The position numbers were made by a program, and so were the translations under genes. A DNA stretch of 64,000 nt from Streptomyces fructofermentans (GTDB taxonomy: Bacteria; Actinomycetota; Actinomycetes; Streptomycetales; Streptomycetaceae). The notes below the pieces were generated by a model. That model was not told the origin of the DNA. It saw only the letters and a program-made list of their open reading frames with translations, and ran no database searches. The stretch covers positions 62,001 to 126,000 of the forward strand of contig NZ_BMWD01000017.1 of NCBI RefSeq assembly GCF_014651055.1, read 5' to 3'. Of this stretch, positions 6,856 to 20,073 are shown piece by piece (the first letter of the stretch is position 1; each line of letters opens with the position of its first letter).

Positions 6856-9800
6856 TTGGCCGCCTCGCGCACTGCCTCGACCGCGAATACGAACAACGGC
6901 GCCAGCACCGCCCCGCTGCGCATCTCCTTTGCAAAGATCAAGGAGCCCCTCGAGGTTCCGAACCTTCTTGCGCTGCAAACCGAGAGCTTCGACTGGCTGC
7001 TCGGCAACGACGCGTGGAAGGCTCGTGTCGAGGCGGCTCTGGACAGCGGACAGGACGTCCCCACCAAGTCCGGTCTGGAGGAGATCTTCGAGGAGATCTC
7101 TCCGATCGAGGACTTCTCCGGGTCGATGTCCCTGACGTTCCGCGACCACCGATTCGAGCCTCCGAAGAACTCCATCGACGAGTGCAAGGAGCGCGACTTC
7201 ACGTTCGCCGCCCCGCTCTTCGTCACCGCCGAGTTCACCAACAACGAGACCGGCGAGATCAAGTCCCAGACGGTCTTCATGGGCGACTTCCCGCTCATGA
7301 CCAACAAGGGCACCTTCGTCATCAACGGCACCGAGCGTGTCGTGGTGTCCCAGCTGGTCCGCTCGCCGGGTGTCTACTTCGACTCCTCCATCGACAAGAC
7401 GTCCGACAAGGACATCTTCTCCGCCAAGGTGATCCCCTCCCGGGGTGCCTGGCTGGAGATGGAGATCGACAAGCGCGACATGGTCGGTGTCCGCATCGAC
7501 CGCAAGCGCAAGCAGTCCGTCACCGTCCTGCTCAAGGCTCTCGGTTGGACGACCGAGCAGATCCTCGAGGAGTTCGGCGAGTACGAGTCCATGCGCGCCA
7601 CCCTGGAGAAGGACCACACCCAGGGCCAGGACGACGCGCTGCTCGACATCTACCGCAAGCTGCGTCCGGGCGAGCCCCCGACCCGTGAGGCCGCGCAGAC
7701 GCTGCTCGAGAACCTCTACTTCAACCCCAAGCGCTACGACCTCGCGAAGGTCGGCCGCTACAAGGTCAACAAGAAGCTGGGCGGCGAGGCCCCGCTCGAC
7801 GCCGGGATCCTGACCGTCGAGGACATCATCTCGACGATCAAGTACCTGGTGAAGCTGCACGCCGGTGAGACCGAGACCGTTGGCGACAACGGGACGTCGA
7901 TGGTCGTCGAGACCGACGACATCGACCACTTCGGCAACCGTCGTCTGCGCAACGTCGGCGAGCTCATCCAGAACCAGGTCCGTACGGGTCTGGCTCGTAT
8001 GGAGCGCGTCGTCCGCGAGCGCATGACGACTCAGGACGTCGAGGCCATCACGCCGCAGACCCTGATCAACATCCGGCCGGTCGTCGCCTCCATCAAGGAG
8101 TTCTTCGGCACCAGCCAGCTGTCGCAGTTCATGGACCAGAACAACCCGCTGTCGGGTCTCACCCACAAGCGCCGTCTCTCGGCGCTCGGTCCGGGTGGTC
8201 TCTCCCGTGAGCGGGCCGGCTTCGAGGTCCGTGACGTGCACCCCTCGCACTACGGCCGCATGTGCCCGATCGAGACGCCCGAAGGCCCGAACATCGGCCT
8301 GATCGGCTCGCTCGCCTCCTACGGCCGGGTCAACGCGTTCGGTTTCGTCGAGACGCCGTACCGCCGGGTCACCGACGGTGTCGTCACCGACGAGGTCGAC
8401 TACCTGACCGCCGACGAGGAGGACCGCTTCGTCATCGCGCAGGCCAACGCCGTGCTCAACGACGACATGCGCTTCTCCGAGGCCCGCGTCCTGGTCCGCC
8501 GTCGTGGCGGAGAGGTCGACTACGTCCCCGGTGACGACGTCGACTACATGGACGTCTCGCCGCGCCAGATGGTGTCGGTCGCGACCGCCATGATCCCGTT
8601 CCTCGAGCACGACGACGCCAACCGTGCCCTCATGGGCGCGAACATGATGCGCCAGGCCGTGCCGCTGATCACCGCCGAGGCCCCCCTCGTCGGTACGGGC
8701 ATGGAGTACCGCTGCGCCGTCGACGCCGGCGACGTCATCAAGGCCGAGAAGGCGGGTGTGGTCCAGGAGGTCTCCGCGGACTACGTCACCGTCGCCAACG
8801 ACGACGGCACGTACACCACGTACCGCGTCGCGAAGTTCTCGCGCTCCAACCAGGGCACCTCCGTCAACCAGAAGGTTGTCGTCGACGAGGGCGACCGCGT
8901 CGTCGAGAACCAGGTTCTCGCCGACGGTCCGGCCACCCAGGAAGGCGAGATGGCGCTGGGCAAGAACCTGCTCGTCGCCTTCATGCCCTGGGAGGGTCAC
9001 AACTACGAGGACGCGATCATCCTGTCGCAGCGCCTCGTGCAGGACGACGTCCTCTCCTCGATCCACATCGAGGAGCACGAGGTCGACGCCCGTGACACCA
9101 AGCTCGGCCCCGAGGAGATCACCCGGGACATCCCGAACGTCTCCGAGGAGGTCCTCGCGGACCTCGACGAGCGCGGCATCATCCGGATCGGTGCCGAGGT
9201 CGTCGCGGGCGACATCCTGGTCGGCAAGGTCACGCCCAAGGGCGAGACCGAGCTGACCCCGGAGGAGCGCCTGCTCCGCGCGATCTTCGGCGAGAAGGCC
9301 CGTGAGGTCCGCGACACCTCGCTGAAGGTGCCGCACGGCGAGATCGGCAAGGTCATCGGCGTCCGCGTCTTCGACCGCGAGGAGGGCGACGAGCTGCCGC
9401 CGGGCGTGAACCAGCTGGTTCGTGTCTACGTGGCGCAGAAGCGCAAGATCACCGATGGTGACAAGCTCGCCGGCCGTCACGGCAACAAGGGCGTCATCTC
9501 GAAGATCCTGCCGATCGAGGACATGCCGTTCCTGGAGGACGGCACCCCGGTCGACATCATCCTCAACCCGCTCGGCGTCCCGTCCCGAATGAACCCGGGA
9601 CAGGTCCTGGAGATCCACCTCGGCTGGCTCGCCAGCCGCGGCTGGGACGTCTCCGGTCTCGGCGAGGAGTGGGCGCAGCGCCTCCAGGCCATCGAGGCCG
9701 ACAAGGTGGAGCCCGGTACCAACGTCGCCACCCCCGTCTTCGACGGTGCGCGTGAGGACGAGCTGGCCGGTCTGCTGCAGCACACGATCCCGAACCGCGA

Positions 9801-10341
9801 CGGCTCACGCATGGTGCTCCCGACCGGTAAGGCGCCTCTGTTCGACGGCCGCTCCGGCGAGCCGTTCCCGGAGCCGATCTCGGTCGGCTACATGTACATC
9901 CTCAAGCTGCACCACCTGGTCGACGACAAGCTCCACGCCCGGTCGACCGGTCCGTACTCGATGATCACCCAGCAGCCGCTGGGTGGTAAGGCCCAGTTCG
10001 GTGGCCAGCGATTCGGTGAGATGGAGGTGTGGGCTCTGGAGGCATACGGAGCCGCGTACGCCCTCCAGGAACTGCTGACCATCAAGTCCGACGACGTGAC
10101 CGGCCGCGTGAAGGTGTACGAGGCCATCGTCAAGGGCGAGAACATCCCCGAGCCCGGCATCCCCGAGTCCTTCAAGGTGCTCATCAAGGAGATGCAGTCC
10201 CTGTGCCTCAACGTGGAGGTGCTGTCCTCGGACGGCATGTCCATCGAGATGCGCGACACGGACGAGGATGTCTTCCGCGCTGCGGAGGAGCTCGGTATCG
10301 ACCTGTCCCGGCGCGAGCCGAGCAGCGTCGAAGAGGTCTGA
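6856..10341 (+). CDS. rpoB: DNA-directed RNA polymerase subunit beta
   Basis: This is the beta subunit of RNA polymerase and the target of rifampicin. The frame is open from 6751, but the TTG at 6856, seven bases after GGAAGGA, gives the 1161-residue length and N-terminus (LAASRTASTANTNNG) that I recall for Streptomyces. The rifampicin pocket (about 416-450) is wild type: S420, D427, H437, R440 and S442 correspond to E. coli S509, D516, H526, R529 and S531. It has its own promoter 184 bases upstream as well as possible read-through from rplJL. rpoC follows after a 95-base gap that holds a hairpin. Confidence 0.99.
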   Translation: MAASRTASTANTNNGASTAPLRISFAKIKEPLEVPNLLALQTESFDWLLGNDAWKARVEAALDSGQDVPTKSGLEEIFEEISPIEDFSGSMSLTFRDHRFEPPKNSIDECKERDFTFAAPLFVTAEFTNNETGEIKSQTVFMGDFPLMTNKGTFVINGTERVVVSQLVRSPGVYFDSSIDKTSDKDIFSAKVIPSRGAWLEMEIDKRDMVGVRIDRKRKQSVTVLLKALGWTTEQILEEFGEYESMRATLEKDHTQGQDDALLDIYRKLRPGEPPTREAAQTLLENLYFNPKRYDLAKVGRYKVNKKLGGEAPLDAGILTVEDIISTIKYLVKLHAGETETVGDNGTSMVVETDDIDHFGNRRLRNVGELIQNQVRTGLARMERVVRERMTTQDVEAITPQTLINIRPVVASIKEFFGTSQLSQFMDQNNPLSGLTHKRRLSALGPGGLSRERAGFEVRDVHPSHYGRMCPIETPEGPNIGLIGSLASYGRVNAFGFVETPYRRVTDGVVTDEVDYLTADEEDRFVIAQANAVLNDDMRFSEARVLVRRRGGEVDYVPGDDVDYMDVSPRQMVSVATAMIPFLEHDDANRALMGANMMRQAVPLITAEAPLVGTGMEYRCAVDAGDVIKAEKAGVVQEVSADYVTVANDDGTYTTYRVAKFSRSNQGTSVNQKVVVDEGDRVVENQVLADGPATQEGEMALGKNLLVAFMPWEGHNYEDAIILSQRLVQDDVLSSIHIEEHEVDARDTKLGPEEITRDIPNVSEEVLADLDERGIIRIGAEVVAGDILVGKVTPKGETELTPEERLLRAIFGEKAREVRDTSLKVPHGEIGKVIGVRVFDREEGDELPPGVNQLVRVYVAQKRKITDGDKLAGRHGNKGVISKILPIEDMPFLEDGTPVDIILNPLGVPSRMNPGQVLEIHLGWLASRGWDVSGLGEEWAQRLQAIEADKVEPGTNVATPVFDGAREDELAGLLQHTIPNRDGSRMVLPTGKAPLFDGRSGEPFPEPISVGYMYILKLHHLVDDKLHARSTGPYSMITQQPLGGKAQFGGQRFGEMEVWALEAYGAAYALQELLTIKSDDVTGRVKVYEAIVKGENIPEPGIPESFKVLIKEMQSLCLNVEVLSSDGMSIEMRDTDEDVFRAAEELGIDLSRREPSSVEEV

Positions 10342-10348
10342 CGGGTCT

Positions 10349-10375
10349 GGCGGGGCTCCTCCCAGGAGCCCCGCC
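10349..10375 (+). promoter_or_regulatory. Hairpin between rpoB and rpoC
   Basis: A perfect 12-bp GC-rich stem (10349-10360/10364-10375) with a three-base loop lies eight bases after the rpoB stop. It has no T-run. It probably stabilises or marks the processing of the rpoBC mRNA rather than ending it. Confidence 0.5.
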
Positions 10376-10436
10376 GGCCCCCCGACCCGTACAGACCATG
10401 ATTGAGACTCGACCCCGAAAGAGGGATTGACGACAA

Positions 10437-14336
<3,900 letters not shown>

Positions 14337-14361
14337 GCGAGTGGTTCGACACGCTCGGACC

Positions 14362-14396
14362 GAAGGGCGGTCACCTCTGCGAGGTGGCCGCCCTTC
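14362..14396 (+). terminator. Terminator after rpoC
   Basis: A 15-bp stem (14362-14376/14382-14396, one G-U) with a five-base loop lies 25 bases after the rpoC stop. It is followed by GGCGTTCC, so it lacks a strong T-run, like the hairpin after rplL. Confidence 0.7.
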
Positions 14397-14519
14397 GGCG
14401 TTCCCGGGCACGGGCGGAGGCGGTCCGGCGCGCGGGAAACGGCCCGTACGGGAACCGGTGCCGCAAATGCGGCGTTGGAGCATGATGTAGGCACTCAGTC
14501 GTCCGGGGGAGGTGCTCCC

Positions 14520-15038
14520 GTGTCGTACCCGTCGCCATGGCAGCCGTGGCAGCAGCCGAACGGTTCGTCGATGCTGGCCTCCACCGCGGACCGGGAGCGC
14601 GCCGTGGACGTGCTGAGAGCGGGGTTCGGGGAGGGCCGGCTCCAGCAGCCCGAGTTCGAGAAGCGCGTGGCGCGGGCGTACGCGGCCCGCACGGTTGGGG
14701 ACCTGGCTCTGTTGGTGTCCGACCTGCCGCAGGGCCCCATGCCCCTCCACACGGGCGTGCTGCCCGTGCCGCGGACCTTCGCGCCGGTGCCCGTGGCGCA
14801 CAAGACCAACGAGAAGGCGATCGGGTCCGCCATCTGCGGCGGGCTCTGCCTGGTGACGGCCGGGCTCACGGGCATCCCCGCGGTGATCCTCGGCCACACC
14901 GCGCGGGCCGAGATGCGGCGCACGGGCGAGGCAGGCGACGGACTCGCGCTGACGGGGCTCGTCCTCGGCTGGCTGTCCACCGCGGGATGGGCGCTGCTGC
15001 TGTCGCTGCTGCTCATAGCGGCGGTCACCGCGGGCTGA
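14520..15038 (+). CDS. DUF1707/DUF4190 small membrane protein
   Basis: The product is 172 residues when started at GTG 14520, seven bases after a GGAGG-like run. A longer TTG-initiated version (14475) lacks a ribosome site. The first half contains the DUF1707 signature (TADRERAVDVLRAGFGEGRL, then AYAARTVGDLALLVSDLP), a short helical domain found at the N-terminus of many actinobacterial membrane or regulatory proteins. The second half has two to three membrane helices with the DUF4190 pattern (GIPAVILGHTARAEMRRTG). The role is unknown. It lies alone between rpoC and the str operon. Confidence 0.85.
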   Translation: MSYPSPWQPWQQPNGSSMLASTADRERAVDVLRAGFGEGRLQQPEFEKRVARAYAARTVGDLALLVSDLPQGPMPLHTGVLPVPRTFAPVPVAHKTNEKAIGSAICGGLCLVTAGLTGIPAVILGHTARAEMRRTGEAGDGLALTGLVLGWLSTAGWALLLSLLLIAAVTAG

Positions 15039-15148
15039 GGATCACCCCCGGGCCGCCGGCGCGGTCCGGCGGGCTCCGCGGCGGGCCTCGCGGGGGCGGC
15101 GGCGCCTTGGCATGGTCCGCTCAGAGGAGCCGGTGCGGTCCATTTGTT

Positions 15149-15177
15149 TTGACCGCAGCGAATGAGGTAGGTACGCT
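15149..15177 (+). promoter_or_regulatory. rpsL (str operon) promoter
   Basis: TTGACC (15149-15154), 17 bases and TACGCT (15172-15177) form a strong HrdB-type promoter. The start near 15184 gives a leader of about 186 nt before rpsL. The stretch 15039-15148 upstream is GC-rich and holds no gene. Confidence 0.75.
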
Positions 15178-15294
15178 CAGACCTTGTGCCTGGGGTGTGC
15201 CCTGGCTTCTGTGCGTGCCTTCGACCGCACGGGAAGCCTGCACCGGCCACCGTATTCTGCGCCATTTTCGCCTCGCGGCGGGAGTCTGCAGTTT

Positions 15295-15319
15295 CGACAC
15301 ACCCGACCGCGTGGGTCGG
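15295..15319 (+). promoter_or_regulatory. 25-nt leader element, copy 1 (rpsL)
   Basis: This element is identical over all 25 bases to 25546-25570 in the rpsJ leader. Its core is a hairpin of CCGACC and GGTCGG around GCGTG. It ends 50 bases before the rpsL start, inside the leader made from the promoter at 15149. The repetition in two separately promoted ribosomal operons suggests a shared regulatory signal. Confidence 0.65.
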
Positions 15320-15369
15320 CGATGTTCCAGGTTAGCTTCACCATTCGGCACACAGAAACCGGAGAAGTA

Positions 15370-15741
15370 GTGCCTACGATCCAGCAGCTGGTCCGGAAGG
15401 GCCGGCAGGACAAGGTCGAGAAGAACAAGACGCCCGCGCTCGAGGGTTCGCCCCAGCGTCGTGGCGTCTGCACGCGTGTGTTCACGACCACCCCGAAGAA
15501 GCCGAACTCGGCCCTGCGTAAGGTCGCGCGTGTGCGTCTGACCAGCGGGATCGAAGTCACCGCTTACATTCCGGGTGAGGGACACAACCTGCAGGAGCAC
15601 TCCATCGTGCTCGTGCGCGGCGGCCGTGTGAAGGACCTGCCGGGTGTTCGCTACAAGATCATCCGTGGCTCGCTCGACACCCAGGGTGTCAAGAACCGCA
15701 AGCAGGCCCGCAGCCGCTACGGCGCCAAGAAGGAGAAGTAG
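15370..15741 (+). CDS. rpsL: 30S ribosomal protein S12
   Basis: S12 sits at the decoding centre and is the target of streptomycin-resistance mutations. GTG 15370, preceded by GGAGAAG, gives 123 residues (VPTIQQLVRKGRQDKVEKNK). The frame is open to 15184, but no other start has a ribosome site. The resistance hot-spots are wild type: K43 in TTPKKPNS and K88 in GGRVKDLPG. rpsG follows after three bases. Confidence 0.98.
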   Translation: MPTIQQLVRKGRQDKVEKNKTPALEGSPQRRGVCTRVFTTTPKKPNSALRKVARVRLTSGIEVTAYIPGEGHNLQEHSIVLVRGGRVKDLPGVRYKIIRGSLDTQGVKNRKQARSRYGAKKEK

Positions 15742-15744
15742 AAA

Positions 15745-16215
15745 ATGCCTCGTAAGGGCCCCGCCCCGAAGCGCCCGGTCATCATCGACCCGGTCTACGG
15801 TTCCCCTCTGGTGACCTCCCTCATCAACAAGGTGCTGCTCAACGGCAAGCGCTCCACCGCCGAGCGCATCGTGTACGGCGCCATGGAGGGTCTGCGTGAG
15901 AAGACGGGCAACGACCCGGTCATCACGCTGAAGCGCGCGCTGGAGAACATCAAGCCGACCCTCGAGGTCAAGTCCCGCCGCGTCGGCGGTGCGACGTACC
16001 AGGTCCCGATCGAGGTCAAGCCCGGTCGCGCCAACACGCTCGCGCTGCGCTGGCTCGTCGGTTACTCCCGCGCCCGTCGCGAGAAGACCATGACCGAGCG
16101 TCTGCTCAACGAACTTCTCGACGCCTCCAACGGCCTTGGTGCCGCTGTGAAGAAGCGCGAGGACACCCACAAGATGGCCGAGTCCAACAAGGCCTTCGCG
16201 CACTACCGCTGGTAG
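15745..16215 (+). CDS. rpsG: 30S ribosomal protein S7
   Basis: S7 nucleates assembly of the 30S head on the 3' major domain of 16S rRNA. The product is the standard 156 residues (MPRKGPAPKRPVIIDPVYGS to NKAFAHYRW). It starts three bases after rpsL, whose end supplies the GAGAAG ribosome site, so the two are likely coupled. fusA follows after 39 bases. Confidence 0.98.
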   Translation: MPRKGPAPKRPVIIDPVYGSPLVTSLINKVLLNGKRSTAERIVYGAMEGLREKTGNDPVITLKRALENIKPTLEVKSRRVGGATYQVPIEVKPGRANTLALRWLVGYSRARREKTMTERLLNELLDASNGLGAAVKKREDTHKMAESNKAFAHYRW

Positions 16216-16254
16216 TCGCAACCCACATCGAGACCGAGAGAAGACCGAAGCCTT

Positions 16255-18381
16255 ATGGCTACCACTTCACTTGACCTGGCCAAGGTCCGCAACATCGGGA
16301 TCATGGCCCACATCGACGCGGGCAAGACGACCACCACTGAGCGGATCCTCTTCTACACCGGCGTCAGCTACAAGATCGGTGAGGTCCACGACGGCGCCGC
16401 CACCATGGACTGGATGGAGCAGGAGCAGGAGCGTGGCATCACGATCACCTCTGCTGCCACCACCTGTCACTGGCCGCTCGAGGACAACGACTACACGATC
16501 AACATCATCGACACCCCGGGGCACGTCGACTTCACGGTCGAGGTGGAGCGCTCGCTGCGCGTCCTCGACGGTGCCGTCACGGTGTTCGACGGTGTCGCCG
16601 GTGTCGAGCCGCAGTCCGAGACGGTGTGGCGTCAGGCCGACCGCTACGGCGTGCCGCGCATCTGCTTCGTGAACAAGCTGGACCGCACGGGCGCGGAGTT
16701 CCACCGCTGCGTCGACATGATCAAGGACCGCCTGGGTGCGCAGCCGCTGGTCATGCAGCTCCCGATCGGTGCCGAGATGGACTTCAAGGGCGTTGTGGAC
16801 CTGGTCCGCATGAAGGCGCTCGTGTGGTCCGCCGAGGCGGCGAAGGGCGAGATGTACGACGTCGTCGACATCCCGGCCACGCACACCGAGGCTGCCGAGG
16901 AGTACCGCGGTCTGCTGATCGAGGCCGTCGCGGAGAACGACGAAGAGATCATGGAGCTGTACCTGGAGGGCCAGGAGCCCACCGAGGAGCAGCTGTACGC
17001 CGCGATCCGTCGCATCACCATCGCGTCCGGCAAGTCCAACGACACCACGGTCACCCCGGTGTTCTGCGGCACCGCGTTCAAGAACAAGGGCGTCCAGCCC
17101 CTGCTCGACGCGGTCGTGCGCTACCTGCCGACCCCCCTCGACGTGGAGGCCATCGAAGGCCACGACGTCAAGGACCCCGAGGTCGTCGTCAAGCGCAAGC
17201 CGTCCGTGGACGAGCCGCTGTCGGCCCTCGCCTTCAAGATCATGAGCGACCCGCACCTGGGCAAGCTCACCTTCGTCCGGGTCTACTCGGGCCGCCTGGA
17301 GTCCGGCACTGCCGTGCTGAACTCCGTCAAGGGCAAGAAGGAGCGCATCGGCAAGATCTACCGCATGCACGCGAACAAGCGTGAGGAGATCGAGGCGGTG
17401 GGCGCCGGCGACATCGTCGCCGTGATGGGCCTGAAGCAGACCACCACCGGTGAGACGCTTTCGGACGACAAGAACCCGGTCATCCTGGAGTCCATGGACT
17501 TCCCGGCGCCGGTCATTCAGGTCGCCATCGAGCCCAAGTCCAAGGGTGACCAGGAGAAGCTGGGTGTCGCCATCCAGCGTCTCGCGGAGGAGGACCCCTC
17601 CTTCCAGGTTCACTCGGACGAGGAGACCGGCCAGACCATCATCGGCGGTATGGGTGAGCTGCACCTCGAGGTGCTGGTCGACCGTATGCGCCGTGAGTTC
17701 AAGGTCGAGGCCAACGTCGGTAAGCCGCAGGTCGCGTACCGTGAGACGATCCGCAAGGCCGTCGAGCGCGTGGACTACACCCACAAGAAGCAGACCGGTG
17801 GTACCGGTCAGTTCGCCAAGGTGCAGATCGCGATCGAGCCCATCGAGGGCGGCGAGGCGTCGTACGAGTTCGTGAACAAGGTCACCGGTGGCCGTATCCC
17901 GCGGGAGTACATCCCGTCGGTGGACGCCGGTGCGCAGGAGGCCATGCAGTTCGGCATCCTGGCCGGCTACGAGATGACGGGCGTCCGCGTCACGCTTCTC
18001 GACGGTGCCTACCACGAGGTCGACTCCTCCGAGCTGGCGTTCAAGATCGCCGGTTCGCAGGCCTTCAAGGAGGCCGCGCGCAAGGCCAGCCCCGTACTGC
18101 TCGAGCCGATGATGGCCGTAGAGGTCACCACGCCCGAGGACTACATGGGTGAGGTCATCGGCGACATCAACTCCCGCCGTGGTCAGATCCAGGCCATGGA
18201 GGAGCGGGCCGGTGCCCGCGTCGTGAAGGGCCTCGTGCCCCTCTCGGAGATGTTCGGCTACGTCGGCGACCTCCGCAGCAAGACCTCGGGTCGCGCAAGC
18301 TACTCGATGCAGTTCGACTCCTACGCCGAGGTTCCCCGGAACGTCGCTGAGGAGATCATCGCGAAGGCCAAGGGCGAGTAG
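16255..18381 (+). CDS. fusA: Elongation factor G
   Basis: EF-G is the ribosomal translocation GTPase. The 708-residue product carries the G1 loop AHIDAGKTTTTER, G3 DTPGHVDF, and G4 NKLDRTGA, followed by domains II-V (GGMGELHLEVLVDR, then GEVIGDINSRRGQI near the C-terminus). It starts at ATG 16255 behind GAGAGAAGA in the str operon after rpsG, and tuf follows after 167 bases. Confidence 0.98.
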   Translation: MATTSLDLAKVRNIGIMAHIDAGKTTTTERILFYTGVSYKIGEVHDGAATMDWMEQEQERGITITSAATTCHWPLEDNDYTINIIDTPGHVDFTVEVERSLRVLDGAVTVFDGVAGVEPQSETVWRQADRYGVPRICFVNKLDRTGAEFHRCVDMIKDRLGAQPLVMQLPIGAEMDFKGVVDLVRMKALVWSAEAAKGEMYDVVDIPATHTEAAEEYRGLLIEAVAENDEEIMELYLEGQEPTEEQLYAAIRRITIASGKSNDTTVTPVFCGTAFKNKGVQPLLDAVVRYLPTPLDVEAIEGHDVKDPEVVVKRKPSVDEPLSALAFKIMSDPHLGKLTFVRVYSGRLESGTAVLNSVKGKKERIGKIYRMHANKREEIEAVGAGDIVAVMGLKQTTTGETLSDDKNPVILESMDFPAPVIQVAIEPKSKGDQEKLGVAIQRLAEEDPSFQVHSDEETGQTIIGGMGELHLEVLVDRMRREFKVEANVGKPQVAYRETIRKAVERVDYTHKKQTGGTGQFAKVQIAIEPIEGGEASYEFVNKVTGGRIPREYIPSVDAGAQEAMQFGILAGYEMTGVRVTLLDGAYHEVDSSELAFKIAGSQAFKEAARKASPVLLEPMMAVEVTTPEDYMGEVIGDINSRRGQIQAMEERAGARVVKGLVPLSEMFGYVGDLRSKTSGRASYSMQFDSYAEVPRNVAEEIIAKAKGE

Positions 18382-18438
18382 CTCACCGAGTTAAGACTCA
18401 ATCGAGTTCACACCTTAGGCTTGACTCCGGAGCCTGCT

Positions 18439-18472
18439 GGGGCATTCCACCGCAACCGTGGCGGAATGCCCC
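18439..18472 (+). promoter_or_regulatory. Hairpin in the fusA-tuf gap
   Basis: A 10-bp outer stem (18439-18448/18463-18472) encloses a short inner stem and is not followed by a T-run. In Streptomyces tuf1 is known to be transcribed both with fusA and from its own promoter in this gap. A TAGGCT at 18417-18422 could be its -10 box, but the -35 is poor. The hairpin may reduce read-through from fusA. Confidence 0.5.
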
Positions 18473-18548
18473 GGGCCCCGGCTTTCCAGCAAAGATCACC
18501 TGGCGCCGATGAGTAAGGCGTACAGAACCACTCCACAGGAGGACCCCA

Positions 18549-19742
<1,194 letters not shown>

Positions 19743-19786
19743 TCTTGTTGGCTTGACAGCCTGGTAGCTCCTCGCGAGCTCTTCGA

Positions 19787-19823
19787 AGAGGCCCGTACGA
19801 CTTCGGTCGTGCGGGCCTCTTTG
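19787..19823 (+). terminator. Terminator after tuf
   Basis: A 15-bp stem (19787-19801/19806-19820, one G-U) closed by a TTCG tetraloop ends in CTCTTTG. It marks the end of the str operon and isolates it from the RHS gene. Confidence 0.8.
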
Positions 19824-20073
19824 CGTTGCCCGGACGCGCGGCCGGCGGCCTCCGGTCGCCGGATTCCGCTTCCCGGCCTCCGGTCGGCGGCTTCGGGCCG
19901 CCGGCCTGTGAGAAACGGGCGGCGTGGGCCCGCCGGGCCGCCCATGCCCCGGTTCCGGTCCGGAACCGCACCCGCGTCGCACGTGCGTTCCCTGTAAATT
20001 CGCCTGTACGTACGGCAGTTGACGATGTTGGCAGTGATGACGGTGTTGACGGTGTTGGCGTGACGGGGGTTGC
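19824..20073. other. Non-coding gap upstream of the RHS gene
   Basis: No gene is seen. The first half holds imperfect GC-rich direct repeats (a GGCCTCCGGTCGGCGG-like unit occurs twice near 19845-19895). The second half is less GC-rich around 19994-20030 and carries a 15-base direct repeat (see 20018). It must contain the promoter of the RHS gene, but no consensus pair is clear. Confidence 0.5.
20018..20059 (+). repeat. Pair of 15-nt direct repeats before the RHS gene
   Basis: The units at 20018-20032 and 20045-20059 differ at one base (GTTGACRTGTTGGC type, where the centre is GA or GG) and start 27 bases apart, close to two and a half helical turns. They lie 15-56 bases before the RHS start, where a repressor or activator might bind. 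Confidence 0.5.

Noticed and set aside
8101..8190. Rifampicin-resistance allele in rpoB
   Set aside because: All main positions (D427, H437, R440, S442) carry the sensitive residue.
6709..9783. A 1024-residue open frame on the - strand
   Set aside because: It lies fully opposite rpoB. Long antisense frames are expected in DNA with very high GC at third positions. There is no ribosome site and composition is unnatural.
15496..15640. Streptomycin-resistance allele in rpsL
   Set aside because: K43 and K88 are both unchanged.
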